Source: Lachnoanaerobaculum sp. OBRC5-5
Lineage (GTDB): Bacteria; Bacillota; Clostridia; Lachnospirales; Lachnospiraceae
Length of the DNA stretch: 64,000 bases
Assembly: GCF_000296385.1 (NCBI RefSeq)
Contig: NZ_JH815185.1
Coordinates: 2,831,852-2,895,851 of the forward strand
Direction of reading: 5' to 3'
Numbering within the stretch: position 1 is the stretch's first letter; each line of letters begins with the position of its first letter. A program made the translations under genes and the position numbers. Positions 43,825-53,350 of this stretch are shown here, in pieces. The notes below the pieces were generated by a model that worked only from the letters and a program-made list of their open reading frames with translations, was not told where the DNA came from and did not search any database.

Positions 43825-44853
43825 ATGGACAAGGAATTATACAAAGTTATAGATGAGTCAAAGAAAAAAGGATTAAGAACATTTGTATTTACATCATTGG
43901 GTGATAAAGACTATGGAAGCAAGGCTGTGATAAGAGAGGGAGAGCTTGTATGGGTAAGCAAGGACACAAGCTTTTTCAAGGAAAATCTTGAGCAGATAAA
44001 GGGAATAAATAAAGCCGGCATGGTAGAGATAGCCGGTAACAGAGTATATGTAGAACATATATGTAATAAAAGCAAGATTGTAATCTGCGGTGCCGGACAT
44101 ACAAGTATTGCCATGATCAAGATAGGTCAGATGCTCGGTTTTGAGATGGTGGTAGTAGAGGATAGAGAAGAATTTGCGGATAAAGCAAAGAATGCAGGGG
44201 CTGACAGAGTTTGTTGTGAAGACTTTTCATCAGCACTTTCAAAATTTGAATCGGACTATGATACATATTTTGTTGTAGTTACAAGAGGACATCAGTGGGA
44301 TAAAGAATGTATAAGAGAAATCCTTAAGAAACCATATGCCTATATAGGACTTATGGGTGCAAAGAGAAGAGTCGGCTTTGTACTTGATGCCATCAGAAGT
44401 GAAGGCTATGATGAAAAGAAGATAGATGAAATCTATACCCCTATAGGTCTTGATATAAATTCCGAGACTCCTGTAGAGATAGCTATTTCAATTTTTGCCG
44501 AGATAATTTCGGTAAAAAATGCAAAGAACAAAAATGTCGGCTATATAGACGGAATGCTTGAGAAGATAGTAGGCAGTGATGAAAGAATGGTCATGGCTAC
44601 CATAGTAGGAAAAAAAGGTTCCGCACCGAGAGGCGTGGGGGCAAAGGCGTTATTTTTAAAGGACGGCAGCTTTATCGGAACTATCGGTGGAGGAAAAGCC
44701 GAGCATGACATTATGGTAAAGGTTGATGAGATATTAAAAGGCGAAGAGATTATAAAGCCTTATTTACTACACGTTGACCTTACGGATGATGAAGCGAGCA
44801 TTGAAGGTATGGTTTGCGGCGGAAGAATAGAAGTACTTATTGAACTTGTTTAA
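43825..44853 (+). CDS. XdhC/CoxI-family molybdenum hydroxylase accessory protein
   Basis: This 342-aa protein has an unusual order. A degenerate CoxI-like start (about 1-85, ending VEIAGNRVYVEHI) is followed by the XdhC Rossmann domain (KIVICGAGHTSIAMIKI, about 90; VVVTRGHQWDKE; YIGLMGAKRRV) and then a clear XdhC-CoxI domain (ATIVGKKGSAPRGVGAKALF, TIGGGKAEHDI, MVCGGRIEVLIEL) at 250-342. XdhC proteins sulfurate or load Moco for hydroxylases. It lies between the MoeA-like gene and moaA. Confidence 0.85.
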   Translation: MDKELYKVIDESKKKGLRTFVFTSLGDKDYGSKAVIREGELVWVSKDTSFFKENLEQIKGINKAGMVEIAGNRVYVEHICNKSKIVICGAGHTSIAMIKIGQMLGFEMVVVEDREEFADKAKNAGADRVCCEDFSSALSKFESDYDTYFVVVTRGHQWDKECIREILKKPYAYIGLMGAKRRVGFVLDAIRSEGYDEKKIDEIYTPIGLDINSETPVEIAISIFAEIISVKNAKNKNVGYIDGMLEKIVGSDERMVMATIVGKKGSAPRGVGAKALFLKDGSFIGTIGGGKAEHDIMVKVDEILKGEEIIKPYLLHVDLTDDEASIEGMVCGGRIEVLIELV

Positions 44854-44861
44854 GAATAAAT

Positions 44862-45833
44862 ATGAGAGATTGTTACAATAGAAAAATTGACTATATGAGA
44901 ATCTCCGTTACCAACAGATGCAATTTCAGATGCACATATTGTATGCCTGAAACTAAAAAAGTGGAAGAGACTCTAAGCCTGGATGAAATATATGAAGTTG
45001 CATTTGCGGCAAGCGAATGCGGTATTACGAAGTATAAGATTACAGGTGGAGAGCCTCTTATAAGAGAGGGTATAGTTGATTTTATAAAAAAGCTTAATAC
45101 CTTGGATAATATAAAAGACATTACAATGACAACAAACGGGTTTTACCTTGAAAAACTTGCAAAAGATTTAAAGAAATCAGGACTTTCAAGTGTAAATATA
45201 AGTCTGGATACTTTGGAGAGAGAGAAATTTAAAAAAATTGCCGGTGTTGATGCATTAAATGATGTAATGGCAGGTATAAAAGAAGCTATAAATGCAGGAA
45301 TAAGTACGAAGATAAATACGGTGATACAAAAGGGTGTAAATGATGATGAGCTCTTTGATATTATAGAGCTTGCAAAGAATGACAGATTGAATATCAGATT
45401 TATAGAAATGATGCCTATAGGGCATGGCAAGGAATCAACAGGGGTAAGCAATGTAGAGATTCTTGAAAGAATAAAAGAAAGATACATTGTTACCGAGGAT
45501 AATAAAAGGCATGGAAACGGTCCGGCAAAGTATATAAAGCTTGAAGGATTCGTCGGATCTATAGGTTTTATCAGTGCTATGCACGGAAAATTTTGTGACT
45601 CCTGCAACAGAATCAGATTTACATCTACAGGAAAACTAAAACCATGTCTTTGTTATGAATCAAATATTGATGTAAAGGATATTTTAAAAAATACCGAAAT
45701 CGGATCTGAAAAAAAGCACAATATATTAAAAGAAAAAATCAGAGAATGTATAGCAGGAAAGCCCGAAGCACATGCTTTTGAAGACTTGTCAAAGATCAGT
45801 GAAATGAAAGATATGGTAGAAATAGGTGGGTAA
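44862..45833 (+). CDS. moaA: GTP 3',8-cyclase MoaA
   Basis: This 323-aa radical SAM enzyme makes the first step of molybdopterin synthesis from GTP. The N-terminal cluster motif has C20, C24 and C27 (RCNFRCTYC). The second cluster is in KFCDSCNRIRF and PCLCYE. The chain ends in Gly-Gly, as usual for MoaA. It overlaps the MOSC-MogA gene by one base (TAATGG). Confidence 0.95.
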   Translation: MRDCYNRKIDYMRISVTNRCNFRCTYCMPETKKVEETLSLDEIYEVAFAASECGITKYKITGGEPLIREGIVDFIKKLNTLDNIKDITMTTNGFYLEKLAKDLKKSGLSSVNISLDTLEREKFKKIAGVDALNDVMAGIKEAINAGISTKINTVIQKGVNDDELFDIIELAKNDRLNIRFIEMMPIGHGKESTGVSNVEILERIKERYIVTEDNKRHGNGPAKYIKLEGFVGSIGFISAMHGKFCDSCNRIRFTSTGKLKPCLCYESNIDVKDILKNTEIGSEKKHNILKEKIRECIAGKPEAHAFEDLSKISEMKDMVEIGG

Positions 45834-46762
45834 TGGAAAATAATATAGAAGTTTTAGCAGTATGTATCAGTGAGAAAAAAGGCACTGAGAAAAAAGAAGT
45901 AGAAAAAATTGTATTAAAAGAAGACTGGGGCATCGAAGGAGACGCGCATGCGGGAAAATGGCATAGACAGGTAAGTCTGTTGGCATTTGAAAAAATAGAT
46001 GCTTTCAGAAAAAAAGGCGCCGAAGTTGATTTCGGAGCATTCGGTGAGAATATAATTGTAAGCGGTGTAGACCTTAGAAGCCTGCCTGTGGGAACTATCC
46101 TTGAAATAGGAGAGGCAAGACTTAGGGTCACACAGATAGGCAAGGAATGTCACAGCCACTGCAATATATATAAAAAAATGGGCGACTGCATTATGCCGAG
46201 AGAAGGTATATTTGCAGAAGTGTTAAAAGGGGGAGTCGTACAAAAGGGAGAGAGTATAAAAGTTATTGAAAAAGAAGAAGGTCCGTACAGAGTGGGTATA
46301 ATTACCGTTTCTGACAGAGCTTCAAAAGGGGAATATGAGGATAAATCAGGTCCTGTTATAAAGGAGCTGGTGGAAGCTGCCGGAATGGAAGTAGTTGATT
46401 ATATAATAGTTCCGGATGAGAAGAGTCAAATAGCAAAAAAACTTTTGCATTTCAGTGATCAAAGACAGGTGGATCTGGTATTTACCACAGGCGGTACAGG
46501 ATTTTCAAAAAGAGATGTTACTCCTGAAGCAACCAAGCAGGTTGTGGAAAGAGAAGTACCGGGTATAGGAGAGGCACTTAGAAGTTATTCACTTACAATA
46601 ACACCAAAGGCTATGCTAAGCCGTCAAACTGCCGGTATAAGAGGAAATACTCTGATAATAAATTTACCGGGCAGTCCGAAAGCCTGTAAAGAGAACATTG
46701 AATATATATTAACACCGCTAAAGCACGGACTTGGAATATTAAGCGGTAGAGAGACAAATTAA
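45833..46762 (+). CDS. MOSC domain - MogA/MoaB fusion protein
   Basis: This 309-aa protein joins a MOSC domain (about 1-145; DAHAGKWHRQVSLLAFE, EVDFGAFGENI, GKECHSHCNIY) with a MogA/MoaB molybdopterin adenylyltransferase domain (about 150-309; GIITVSDRASKGEYEDKSGP, TTGGTGFSKRDVTPEAT). The first domain may handle sulfur or Moco transfer and the second adenylates molybdopterin before metal insertion. It lies within the Moco operon between moaA and modA. Confidence 0.92.
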   Translation: MENNIEVLAVCISEKKGTEKKEVEKIVLKEDWGIEGDAHAGKWHRQVSLLAFEKIDAFRKKGAEVDFGAFGENIIVSGVDLRSLPVGTILEIGEARLRVTQIGKECHSHCNIYKKMGDCIMPREGIFAEVLKGGVVQKGESIKVIEKEEGPYRVGIITVSDRASKGEYEDKSGPVIKELVEAAGMEVVDYIIVPDEKSQIAKKLLHFSDQRQVDLVFTTGGTGFSKRDVTPEATKQVVEREVPGIGEALRSYSLTITPKAMLSRQTAGIRGNTLIINLPGSPKACKENIEYILTPLKHGLGILSGRETN

Positions 46763-46780
46763 AGACAAAAGGGAGAGAAT

Positions 46781-47686
46781 ATGAGATTAAAGAATATTTG
46801 TAAAGTATTGGGTGTGGTTGCAGCATTGACATTAGCAGGCTGTGGAGGACAAAAGGCGGAAGAGAGTAAAGCTCCTGAGACCACTACGGCGGCAGAGACT
46901 ACTACAGTGGCTGAGACAAAGGCTGAAGAAACAACAAAGGCCGAGAGTACCGGTGATGCATCTGCAATCAATGTATTTGCGGCGGCATCATTAAAAGAGG
47001 CAATGGAAGAGATAATCTCAGAGTACAACAAGGCAAATCCTGATGTAAAGATTGCTTTAAATACAGATTCATCAGGTAAGCTTCAGACTCAGATTGAGGA
47101 AGGATTTGCATGCGATATCTTCTTCAGTGCAGGAAAGAAGCAGATGGAGAAGTTAAAAGAAGGCGGATTTATCAAGGAAGGCACCGATGTGGATCTGCTT
47201 CACAATAAGCTTTGTATAGTAGCACCTAAGGATTCTGAGACAAAGGTTACAGGTATTGCCAATATAAAGGATGCCAAGTCAATATCAATAGGTGAGTCAA
47301 GTGTTCCTGCAGGCGCATATGCAAGAGAGGCACTTTCAAAGGCTTATCCTGACCTTGGTATCAGCAAGGAAAGTACAGGTGCCGAGCTTCAGGAAAAACT
47401 TGGACTTGAAGTGATTGAAAACTCAAATGTTACAAAGACACTTTTATCTGTTGTAGAGGGATTTGGTGAAGTAGGATTTGTATATGTTACAGATACTTAC
47501 GGAAAAGATGATGTTCAGATTATTGAAAAGATAGATGAGAGTCTTAGCGGAAAAATCACATATCCTATAGCAAGAGTAAATAATGACGAAGCTGATGAAA
47601 AGATAAGTGCTGAAGCTGACAAGTTCTATGATTACTTAAAGTCGGATGATGCAAAGAAGGTATTTGAAAAATATTTATATGAGTAA
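46781..47686 (+). CDS. modA: Molybdate-binding lipoprotein ModA
   Basis: This 301-aa protein has a lipobox LAGC near residue 22, a Thr/Glu/Ala-rich linker (about 25-60), then the ModA fold starting INVFAAASLKEAMEEI. Further ModA features are GKLQTQIEEG and GFVYVTDTYG. It captures molybdate or tungstate for ModBC. The modB start lies inside its last codons. Confidence 0.93.
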   Translation: MRLKNICKVLGVVAALTLAGCGGQKAEESKAPETTTAAETTTVAETKAEETTKAESTGDASAINVFAAASLKEAMEEIISEYNKANPDVKIALNTDSSGKLQTQIEEGFACDIFFSAGKKQMEKLKEGGFIKEGTDVDLLHNKLCIVAPKDSETKVTGIANIKDAKSISIGESSVPAGAYAREALSKAYPDLGISKESTGAELQEKLGLEVIENSNVTKTLLSVVEGFGEVGFVYVTDTYGKDDVQIIEKIDESLSGKITYPIARVNNDEADEKISAEADKFYDYLKSDDAKKVFEKYLYE

Positions 47687-48347
47687 TGTTTTAGCACATT
47701 TAGACTGGAGCCCTTTTTTTATAACTCTAAAAATAGGGCTTCTTTCTACAATAATATGTTTTTTTCTGGGTGTGGGACTTGCCTATGTCAGTCTTTATAT
47801 GAACAAAAGGATAATGGCGGTATTTGACAGTATACTCACATTGCCCATGGTACTTCCGCCTACTGTAGTGGGATTTTTTCTGCTTCTTATATTCAGCAGA
47901 AGAAGACCGGTAGGCATATTTTTATACAGCAATTTCCATATAAAAATAGTGCAAAGCTTTATAGGTTGCGTACTGGCGGCATTTATTATAGCTTTTCCGT
48001 TAATGTATAAGAATGCCAAGTCGGCTTTTTTACAGCTGGATAAGAATCTTATATATGCAGGCAGAACTTTGGGGCTGTCGGAGTTTCAGATCTTCTTTAA
48101 AGTGGTATGCCCTATAACATCACCGTCACTTTTTTCAGGTGCGATTTTAAGCTTTGCAAGGGCGATAGGAGAGTATGGTGCGACATCAATGCTTGCCGGT
48201 AATATATCGGGAAAAACCGCCACAATATCACAGCAGATAGCTTATCTTGTACAGAATCAGAGCTATCTTGAAGCCGGAATATGGGTAGGTATTGTGCTGT
48301 TTATCGCCTTTTTAATAATGCTTTTGATGGAGTATATACAGAGGTAG
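47679..48347 (+). CDS. modB: Molybdate ABC transporter permease ModB
   Basis: This 222-aa membrane protein starts at the ATG overlapping the modA stop. It has the ModB features LTLPMVLPPTVVGFFLLL, the cytoplasmic loop AGRTLGLSEFQIFFKVVCP, and RAIGEYGATSMLAGN. A longer frame from 47646 is not needed. It ends one base before modC. Confidence 0.93.
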   Translation: MSNVLAHLDWSPFFITLKIGLLSTIICFFLGVGLAYVSLYMNKRIMAVFDSILTLPMVLPPTVVGFFLLLIFSRRRPVGIFLYSNFHIKIVQSFIGCVLAAFIIAFPLMYKNAKSAFLQLDKNLIYAGRTLGLSEFQIFFKVVCPITSPSLFSGAILSFARAIGEYGATSMLAGNISGKTATISQQIAYLVQNQSYLEAGIWVGIVLFIAFLIMLLMEYIQR

Positions 48348-48348
48348 T

Positions 48349-49380
48349 ATGCTTGAATTAAATATAAAAAAGAAACTTAATAATTTTACTTTGGATATAG
48401 AATGTAAGCTTGACAGTAACAGAATAGGAATACTTGGCGGCTCGGGAGCCGGAAAAAGCATGATTTTAAAAATGCTTGCAGGTATTGAAAAGCCTGATAA
48501 AGGCTATATAAAGCTTGATGATAGGCTGCTTTTTGATTCGGAGAAAAAAACAGATATAAAACCTAAGGACAGACATATAGGATATTGCTTTCAAAACTAT
48601 GCACTTTTTCCGAACCTTACAGTGTATGAAAATATAGTTATAGGTCTTAGTAAGTCTGAGAGAGCTGATGCAGACAAGTTTCTTGAGAAGTTTGAACTCA
48701 CAAAGATAAAGGATTCAAAACCGAATAAGATAAGTGGAGGTCAGGCGGCAAGAGTTGCAATGGCAAGGATACTTATCAGAAAGCCGAAAGTATTACTTTT
48801 TGATGAGGCATTTTCCGCACTTGATATTTATCTTAGAGATCATATACAGGAAGAGATAGCACAGATCTTGGAAGATTTTGAAGGCAGTGCAATATTTGTT
48901 TCACACTCAAGAGATGAGGTATATAGGCTTTGTGACAGTATGATGGTAATTGATACGGGTAAAATTTCAAATCTTGGAAATACAAAGGAAATATTCAAAT
49001 TTCCCGAGACAAAAACAGCGGCAATACTTACAGGATGTAAAAATATTTCCGATATAAGATATATTTCAGATAATACTATAGAGGCTATAGATTGGGGAAT
49101 AAATTTTGAATTTTCAAAAGAGCTGCCAAAGGATATAAATGCCATAGGTATCAGAGCTCATGAGTTTGTGCCTGTATGGGAAGAGAGCGGTACCAATCTG
49201 ATAGAGTTCAAACTAAAGAGTAGGGCAAAGTTGCCCTTTGAGGATAACTATTATCTGTATACAAACGGAAGTTCAGATATTACATGGCTTGTACAAAAGG
49301 ATATAAAAGAAAAGATTGAAGACAGGGGATTGCCGAAATTCCTACAGATAGATGAAGAAAATATATTATTGTTGAAATAG
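48349..49380 (+). CDS. modC: Molybdate ABC transporter ATPase ModC
   Basis: This 343-aa ATPase has Walker A GGSGAGKSM (about 30), Q-loop FQNYALFPNL, signature ISGGQAARVAMARIL (about 128) and Walker B LLFDEAFSALD. The last about 100 residues are a MOP/TOBE-like regulatory region (INAIGIRAHEFVPV). It energises molybdate uptake. The gene is followed 12 bp later by moaC. Confidence 0.92.
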   Translation: MLELNIKKKLNNFTLDIECKLDSNRIGILGGSGAGKSMILKMLAGIEKPDKGYIKLDDRLLFDSEKKTDIKPKDRHIGYCFQNYALFPNLTVYENIVIGLSKSERADADKFLEKFELTKIKDSKPNKISGGQAARVAMARILIRKPKVLLFDEAFSALDIYLRDHIQEEIAQILEDFEGSAIFVSHSRDEVYRLCDSMMVIDTGKISNLGNTKEIFKFPETKTAAILTGCKNISDIRYISDNTIEAIDWGINFEFSKELPKDINAIGIRAHEFVPVWEESGTNLIEFKLKSRAKLPFEDNYYLYTNGSSDITWLVQKDIKEKIEDRGLPKFLQIDEENILLLK

Positions 49381-49392
49381 AATGGAGAATAA

Positions 49393-49857
49393 ATGGAATT
49401 TACACATTTTGATGATAACAAAAATGCGGTAATGGTAGATGTTTCAGATAAAGATATTACAAACAGAGTTGCGATTGCAACAGGAAGAATTACTCTTTGT
49501 GATGAGGCCATACAGGCGGTAACGGGTAAAAAGATAAAAAAGGGTGATGTACTTACGGTAGCTCAGGTTGCAGGTATTATGGGACAAAAAAGAACTTCAG
49601 AGCTTATTCCCATGTGCCATAATATAAACCTTACAAGCTCAAAGATAACCTTTGAAATTGAAGGGAATGATATAATCGTATTCTCAAAAGCAAAGACTAC
49701 AGGTCAAACCGGTGTGGAGATGGAAGCATTGATGGGGGTAAATATTGCACTGCTTACCATATATGATATGTGCAAAGCCATAGATAAGAGAATGCTTATA
49801 AGCGATATTCATCTTTTAGAGAAAACCGGAGGAAAAAGCGGAGACTTTTATTTTTAA
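49393..49857 (+). CDS. moaC: Cyclic pyranopterin monophosphate synthase MoaC
   Basis: This 154-aa protein carries MoaC motifs: [40 protein letters not shown] and [12 protein letters not shown]. It acts with MoaA to make cyclic pyranopterin monophosphate. It ends the Moco operon and is followed by a terminator. moaD, moaE and a MoeB-like gene are not in the window. Confidence 0.96.
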   Translation: MEFTHFDDNKNAVMVDVSDKDITNRVAIATGRITLCDEAIQAVTGKKIKKGDVLTVAQVAGIMGQKRTSELIPMCHNINLTSSKITFEIEGNDIIVFSKAKTTGQTGVEMEALMGVNIALLTIYDMCKAIDKRMLISDIHLLEKTGGKSGDFYF

Positions 49858-49863
49858 TAAAAA

Positions 49864-49903
49864 GTGAGGGTGTAACTTGGTTTCAAGTTGCACCCTCATT
49901 TTG
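49864..49903 (+). terminator. Terminator of the Moco operon
   Basis: TGAGGGTGTAACTT pairs with AAGTTGCACCCTCA (one wobble) around a short loop, followed by TTTT. Confidence 0.9.
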
Positions 49904-49937
49904 AAATATTTATTTAATTATATTTATTACTGATGTT

Positions 49938-50819
49938 TTACTGTGCCGGCTTAATATAAGCTGTAGCTACATAAGCCTGTCCGCCGTTATAATTGATAAT
50001 GGACCATGTTGCATCATGTTCTCCCGCATAATCCACACTTACACCTACATTTAAAGTTGCAAGTATGTCGCCGTCACGGCTTGGTGAAGAACGAACGTTT
50101 AACTTTGCAGTTGTAACATACTTAACACTTGCAGCAGTCTCAGGTGCAGTCTCAGCACTTGTCTCTGAAGTATCGGTACTGTCTGATGAAACTGCAGTAG
50201 TAGTCGTAGTATTTGTTGTATTGGTCTTCTTCTTTGAAGGAACAAGTGATCTGAACAGTAAAATCAAAACAATAAGGATTACAAATCCTATAATCACCTT
50301 GGTCAAGTCTGCAGTATTAACTGTAGGCTTTTTCTTGTTCTTTGAAGATTTTTTTACAACTCTTCTTCTTTGAGCACCTTCAGTATTTGTACCGCTTGTT
50401 TTTCTTTGAGAATTATCATTTCTGATAGGTGTAACCACAGGTGATACGCGGGTTTTTCTTGGAGCGTACTCATTTATAAATGTCTGTACTTCCTCAGAGA
50501 GTAATTGACATGCAAAAGTTGCATTAAATTCCTCATTATTATTTTCAAGTATCGCTTTATTTCCTATAGAACGAATTTTATGATAATGTTCAAATGAGTC
50601 ATAGGAAATAACATTACTTGTATATAAAGAATCTATAATATCGGTAATACTCTGCTCATCGTCATCATCACGACCGCTGAGCTGCTTTATTATGATTTCC
50701 AATGTCTGTTTTGCCTTAATCATTGACAAGTTATACTCTTGAGCAGCCAAAAGCTTTTGAGTATCATAAACTCCGTTTTGAATCTGCTGCCATGCAGTAT
50801 TGTTGGTTGAGTTTGCCAT
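49938..50819 (-). CDS. Single-pass membrane protein with C-terminal SH3 domain
   Basis: This 293-aa protein has an N-terminal helical region (about 1-115, YDTQKLLAAQEYNLSMIKAK) resembling DUF4145-like domains, a basic segment (RRRVVKKSSKNKKK, about 150), one transmembrane helix (VIIGFVILIVLILLFRSLV, about 173-192), a Thr/Ser-rich linker and a bacterial SH3 domain (KLNVRSSPSRDGDILATLN, about 235-293). The SH3 domain likely faces the cell wall. No enzyme domain is seen. Confidence 0.8.
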   Translation of the reverse strand: MANSTNNTAWQQIQNGVYDTQKLLAAQEYNLSMIKAKQTLEIIIKQLSGRDDDDEQSITDIIDSLYTSNVISYDSFEHYHKIRSIGNKAILENNNEEFNATFACQLLSEEVQTFINEYAPRKTRVSPVVTPIRNDNSQRKTSGTNTEGAQRRRVVKKSSKNKKKPTVNTADLTKVIIGFVILIVLILLFRSLVPSKKKTNTTNTTTTTAVSSDSTDTSETSAETAPETAASVKYVTTAKLNVRSSPSRDGDILATLNVGVSVDYAGEHDATWSIINYNGGQAYVATAYIKPAQ

Positions 50820-50971
50820 CAGGTAAACCTCCTATAAAATCGATTATATATCTGTGAATAAAAGTTCAAATACAAAGCTCACAGAAACCTAGCTTTATTA
50901 TACAATATAAGCTGTATAAAAGACAATATTTAGTGAGAATTATTCGCAAAAAAGGAGATGAAATTTATAAA

Positions 50972-51006
50972 AAAATCGACTCTTCACAAGAAAGAGCCGA
51001 TTTATA
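50972..51006 (-). terminator. Terminator of the RidA gene
   Basis: On the minus strand AAATCGGCTCTT pairs with AAGAGTCGATTT around a 7-nt loop, followed by T residues. Confidence 0.85.
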
Positions 51007-51022
51007 ATTAAAATATTTTATT

Positions 51023-51391
51023 TTATGCCTCAGCGATGCACTCGATTTCGCAAAGAACTCCCTTTGGAAGGTCTCTTACAGCGAAGCAGCTTCTTGCAGG
51101 CTTTGATGTGAAATACTTTGCATATACTTCATTGAATGCAGCGAAATCAGCGATATCTGCAAGGAAACATGTTGTCTTTACAACCTTGTCCATTCCTGAA
51201 CCTGCAGCCTCCAAGATAGCGGCTACATTCTTGCAGCTCTGCTCTGTCTGTGCTGTGATTCCCTCAGGAACCTCACCGTTAGCAGGATTTACAGGAATCT
51301 GTCCTGATGTGAAAACAAGTCCGTTTGTGATAAATCCCTGTGAATATGGTCCTATTGCACCCGGTGCATTTTTTGTATCGATTACTTTCAT
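51023..51391 (-). CDS. ridA: RidA-family reactive intermediate deaminase
   Basis: This 122-aa protein has the RidA pattern: NAPGAIGPYSQGF, FTSGQIPVNPANGEVP, the conserved Arg in ARSCFAVRDLPKG and CEIECIA at the end. The family hydrolyses reactive enamine/imine by-products of pyridoxal enzymes and protects metabolism. It is a single gene with a GGAG site and terminator. Confidence 0.95.
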   Translation of the reverse strand: MKVIDTKNAPGAIGPYSQGFITNGLVFTSGQIPVNPANGEVPEGITAQTEQSCKNVAAILEAAGSGMDKVVKTTCFLADIADFAAFNEVYAKYFTSKPARSCFAVRDLPKGVLCEIECIAEA

Positions 51392-51527
51392 GTGAATCTC
51401 CTTTTTCTTTTTCTTATATTTTATACTAATTTTTAGATTTGTACACCCTCTTTTTACTGTTGTATGTGAATTTTATTTGATTATAAATATTTAAGAATTG
51501 ATTTACTGGTATTGATTGTAAAAAATT

Positions 51528-51535
51528 GATATAAT
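51528..51535 (+). promoter_or_regulatory. Extended -10 of the SPFH-mgsA-polA region
   Basis: TGATATAAT is an extended -10 (TGn-TATAAT) about 50 bp upstream of the SPFH gene. A clear -35 is not seen. Confidence 0.5.
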
Positions 51536-51583
51536 TACAGTATTATTGCTTCAAAGATTAAGCGTAACAGGAGGTTAGAATCT

Positions 51584-52858
51584 ATGGGACTTATTTCAGC
51601 TATAAGCGGTGCCGCAGGAGGCGTACTGGCAGATTCATGGAGAGACTATTTCTATGAAGATTCGCTGGAAGGGGATATAATTGTAACAAAGGGTAAAAAA
51701 AGAGTGGACCAAAGAGGTTCAAATAATAAATCCACAAATAATGTTATTACTGACGGCTCCATCATTGCAGTGGCAGACGGACAGTGTATGATAGTTGTTG
51801 AAAACGGAAGAATAAAGGATGTCTGTGCGGAAACCGGAAAATATGTTTACAGTAACACTGAAGAGCCTACGATTTTTGCAGGTAATCTGAAAGAGACAGT
51901 TAAAAGAACCTGGGAACAGTTTAAGAACAGACTTGTATTTGGCGGTGGTGCTACAGGAGACAGCAGAGTCTATTACATCAATACAAAGGAGATACCGGGA
52001 TTTAAATTCGGAACTTCAACACCGATACCATATAGAATAGTTGATTCAAATATCGGATTTGATTATGAGACAAAAATCAGATGTCATGGCAGTTACTCTT
52101 TTAAAGTTGTAGACCCTCTGCTTTTTTATCAAAATGTATCAGGAAATGTAGACGGTGATTATAGACTTGAAGGACCTATGTTAGACCAGATGAATGCGGA
52201 TCTTTTGAATTCACTTCAGCCGGCATTTGGAAGACTTTCAGGAATAGGATCAAGATACAGTGATATTCCAAACCATGCTATGGAACTTGCAGACGAACTT
52301 AACAGTATAATGTCAAGTAAATGGGGAGACAGACTGGGAATTGAAATCGTTTCATTTGCAATAAGCGGAATATCCATTCCACCGGAAGATGAAAAAGATA
52401 TAAAGCAGATGCAAAGAGCAGCTGTTTTACAGAATGCATCTATGGCAGCCGCAAACCTTACTTTGGCTCAGGCTGATGCTATGAGAGATGCGGCAAAAAA
52501 TTCAGGCGGTGCAATGATGGGATTTGCAGGCATGAATATGGCAGCTCAGATGGGTGGAATAAATGCAAATCAGCTCTATCAGATGGCAGCAGATGAGCAG
52601 GCAAGGCAGCAGATGAATCAGGCCGGGCAGGCAAATACCATGCAGCAAAACGGAGTACCACAGCAGGGCAGTACTCAGCAGGCGGCAACTACATGGACCT
52701 GCAGTCACGGACATGGAAACAATACCGGAAAGTTTTGCTCCGAATGCGGAGAGCCAAAGCCTGTGGCGGCTTCAATTCATTGCTCAGCTTGCGGATATAC
52801 TCCGAATGACCCGAGCAATCCGCCGAAATTCTGTCCAGAGTGTGGAAAACCGTTCTAA
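51584..52858 (+). CDS. SPFH-domain protein with C-terminal zinc ribbons (YdjI-like)
   Basis: This 424-aa protein has an SPFH/band-7-like domain (about 30-290; NIGFDYETKIRCHGSYSFKV), a Gln/Ala/Met-rich linker (about 295-370) and two C-terminal zinc-ribbon motifs (CSHGHGNNTGKFCSECG; CSACGY...CPECG). It resembles the YdjI/virion-core-like family linked in bacilli to membrane stress. It has an AGGAGG site. The next gene begins 14 bp downstream. Confidence 0.85.
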   Translation: MGLISAISGAAGGVLADSWRDYFYEDSLEGDIIVTKGKKRVDQRGSNNKSTNNVITDGSIIAVADGQCMIVVENGRIKDVCAETGKYVYSNTEEPTIFAGNLKETVKRTWEQFKNRLVFGGGATGDSRVYYINTKEIPGFKFGTSTPIPYRIVDSNIGFDYETKIRCHGSYSFKVVDPLLFYQNVSGNVDGDYRLEGPMLDQMNADLLNSLQPAFGRLSGIGSRYSDIPNHAMELADELNSIMSSKWGDRLGIEIVSFAISGISIPPEDEKDIKQMQRAAVLQNASMAAANLTLAQADAMRDAAKNSGGAMMGFAGMNMAAQMGGINANQLYQMAADEQARQQMNQAGQANTMQQNGVPQQGSTQQAATTWTCSHGHGNNTGKFCSECGEPKPVAASIHCSACGYTPNDPSNPPKFCPECGKPF

Positions 52859-52872
52859 AGAATGGAGATATT

Positions 52873-53349
52873 ATGAATAATATAGATAAAGTAACACTTA
52901 CTATACCAAAGGAGAAAAATATTGCATTGATTGCACATGACGGCAAAAAGCCCGATATTATAAACTGGTGTGAAGAACATAAGGATGTTTTGGCTAAGCA
53001 TAAATTATACGGAACAGGTACTACAGCCAGACTTATAACCGAAAAAACAGGTCTTACAGTAAAGGGATACAATTCAGGTCCCCTTGGTGGAGACCAGCAG
53101 ATAGGTGCAAGAATAGTGGAAGGAAAGATTGACTTTGTTATATTCTTTACCGATCCGCTTACTGCTGCACCTCATGACCCTGATGTGAAGGCACTGCTTC
53201 GTATAGTTCAGGTATATGATGTACCTATGGCTATAAACAAATCCAGTGCGGACTTTATAATAACATCATCACTTATGGATACCGAATACGACCATGATGT
53301 TATAAACTTCAAAGAGAACGTTTCACAAAGGGTTAAGGAAATGTCATAA
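52873..53349 (+). CDS. mgsA: Methylglyoxal synthase
   Basis: This 158-aa enzyme converts dihydroxyacetone phosphate to methylglyoxal and phosphate. The conserved TGTTARLI phosphate loop, SGPLGGDQQIGARI with the catalytic Asp, and DPLTAAPHDPDVKALLRI are present. A longer frame starts at 52840 inside the SPFH gene, but GGAG before the ATG at 52873 sets the start. Confidence 0.95.
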   Translation: MNNIDKVTLTIPKEKNIALIAHDGKKPDIINWCEEHKDVLAKHKLYGTGTTARLITEKTGLTVKGYNSGPLGGDQQIGARIVEGKIDFVIFFTDPLTAAPHDPDVKALLRIVQVYDVPMAINKSSADFIITSSLMDTEYDHDVINFKENVSQRVKEMS

Positions 53350-53350
53350 A

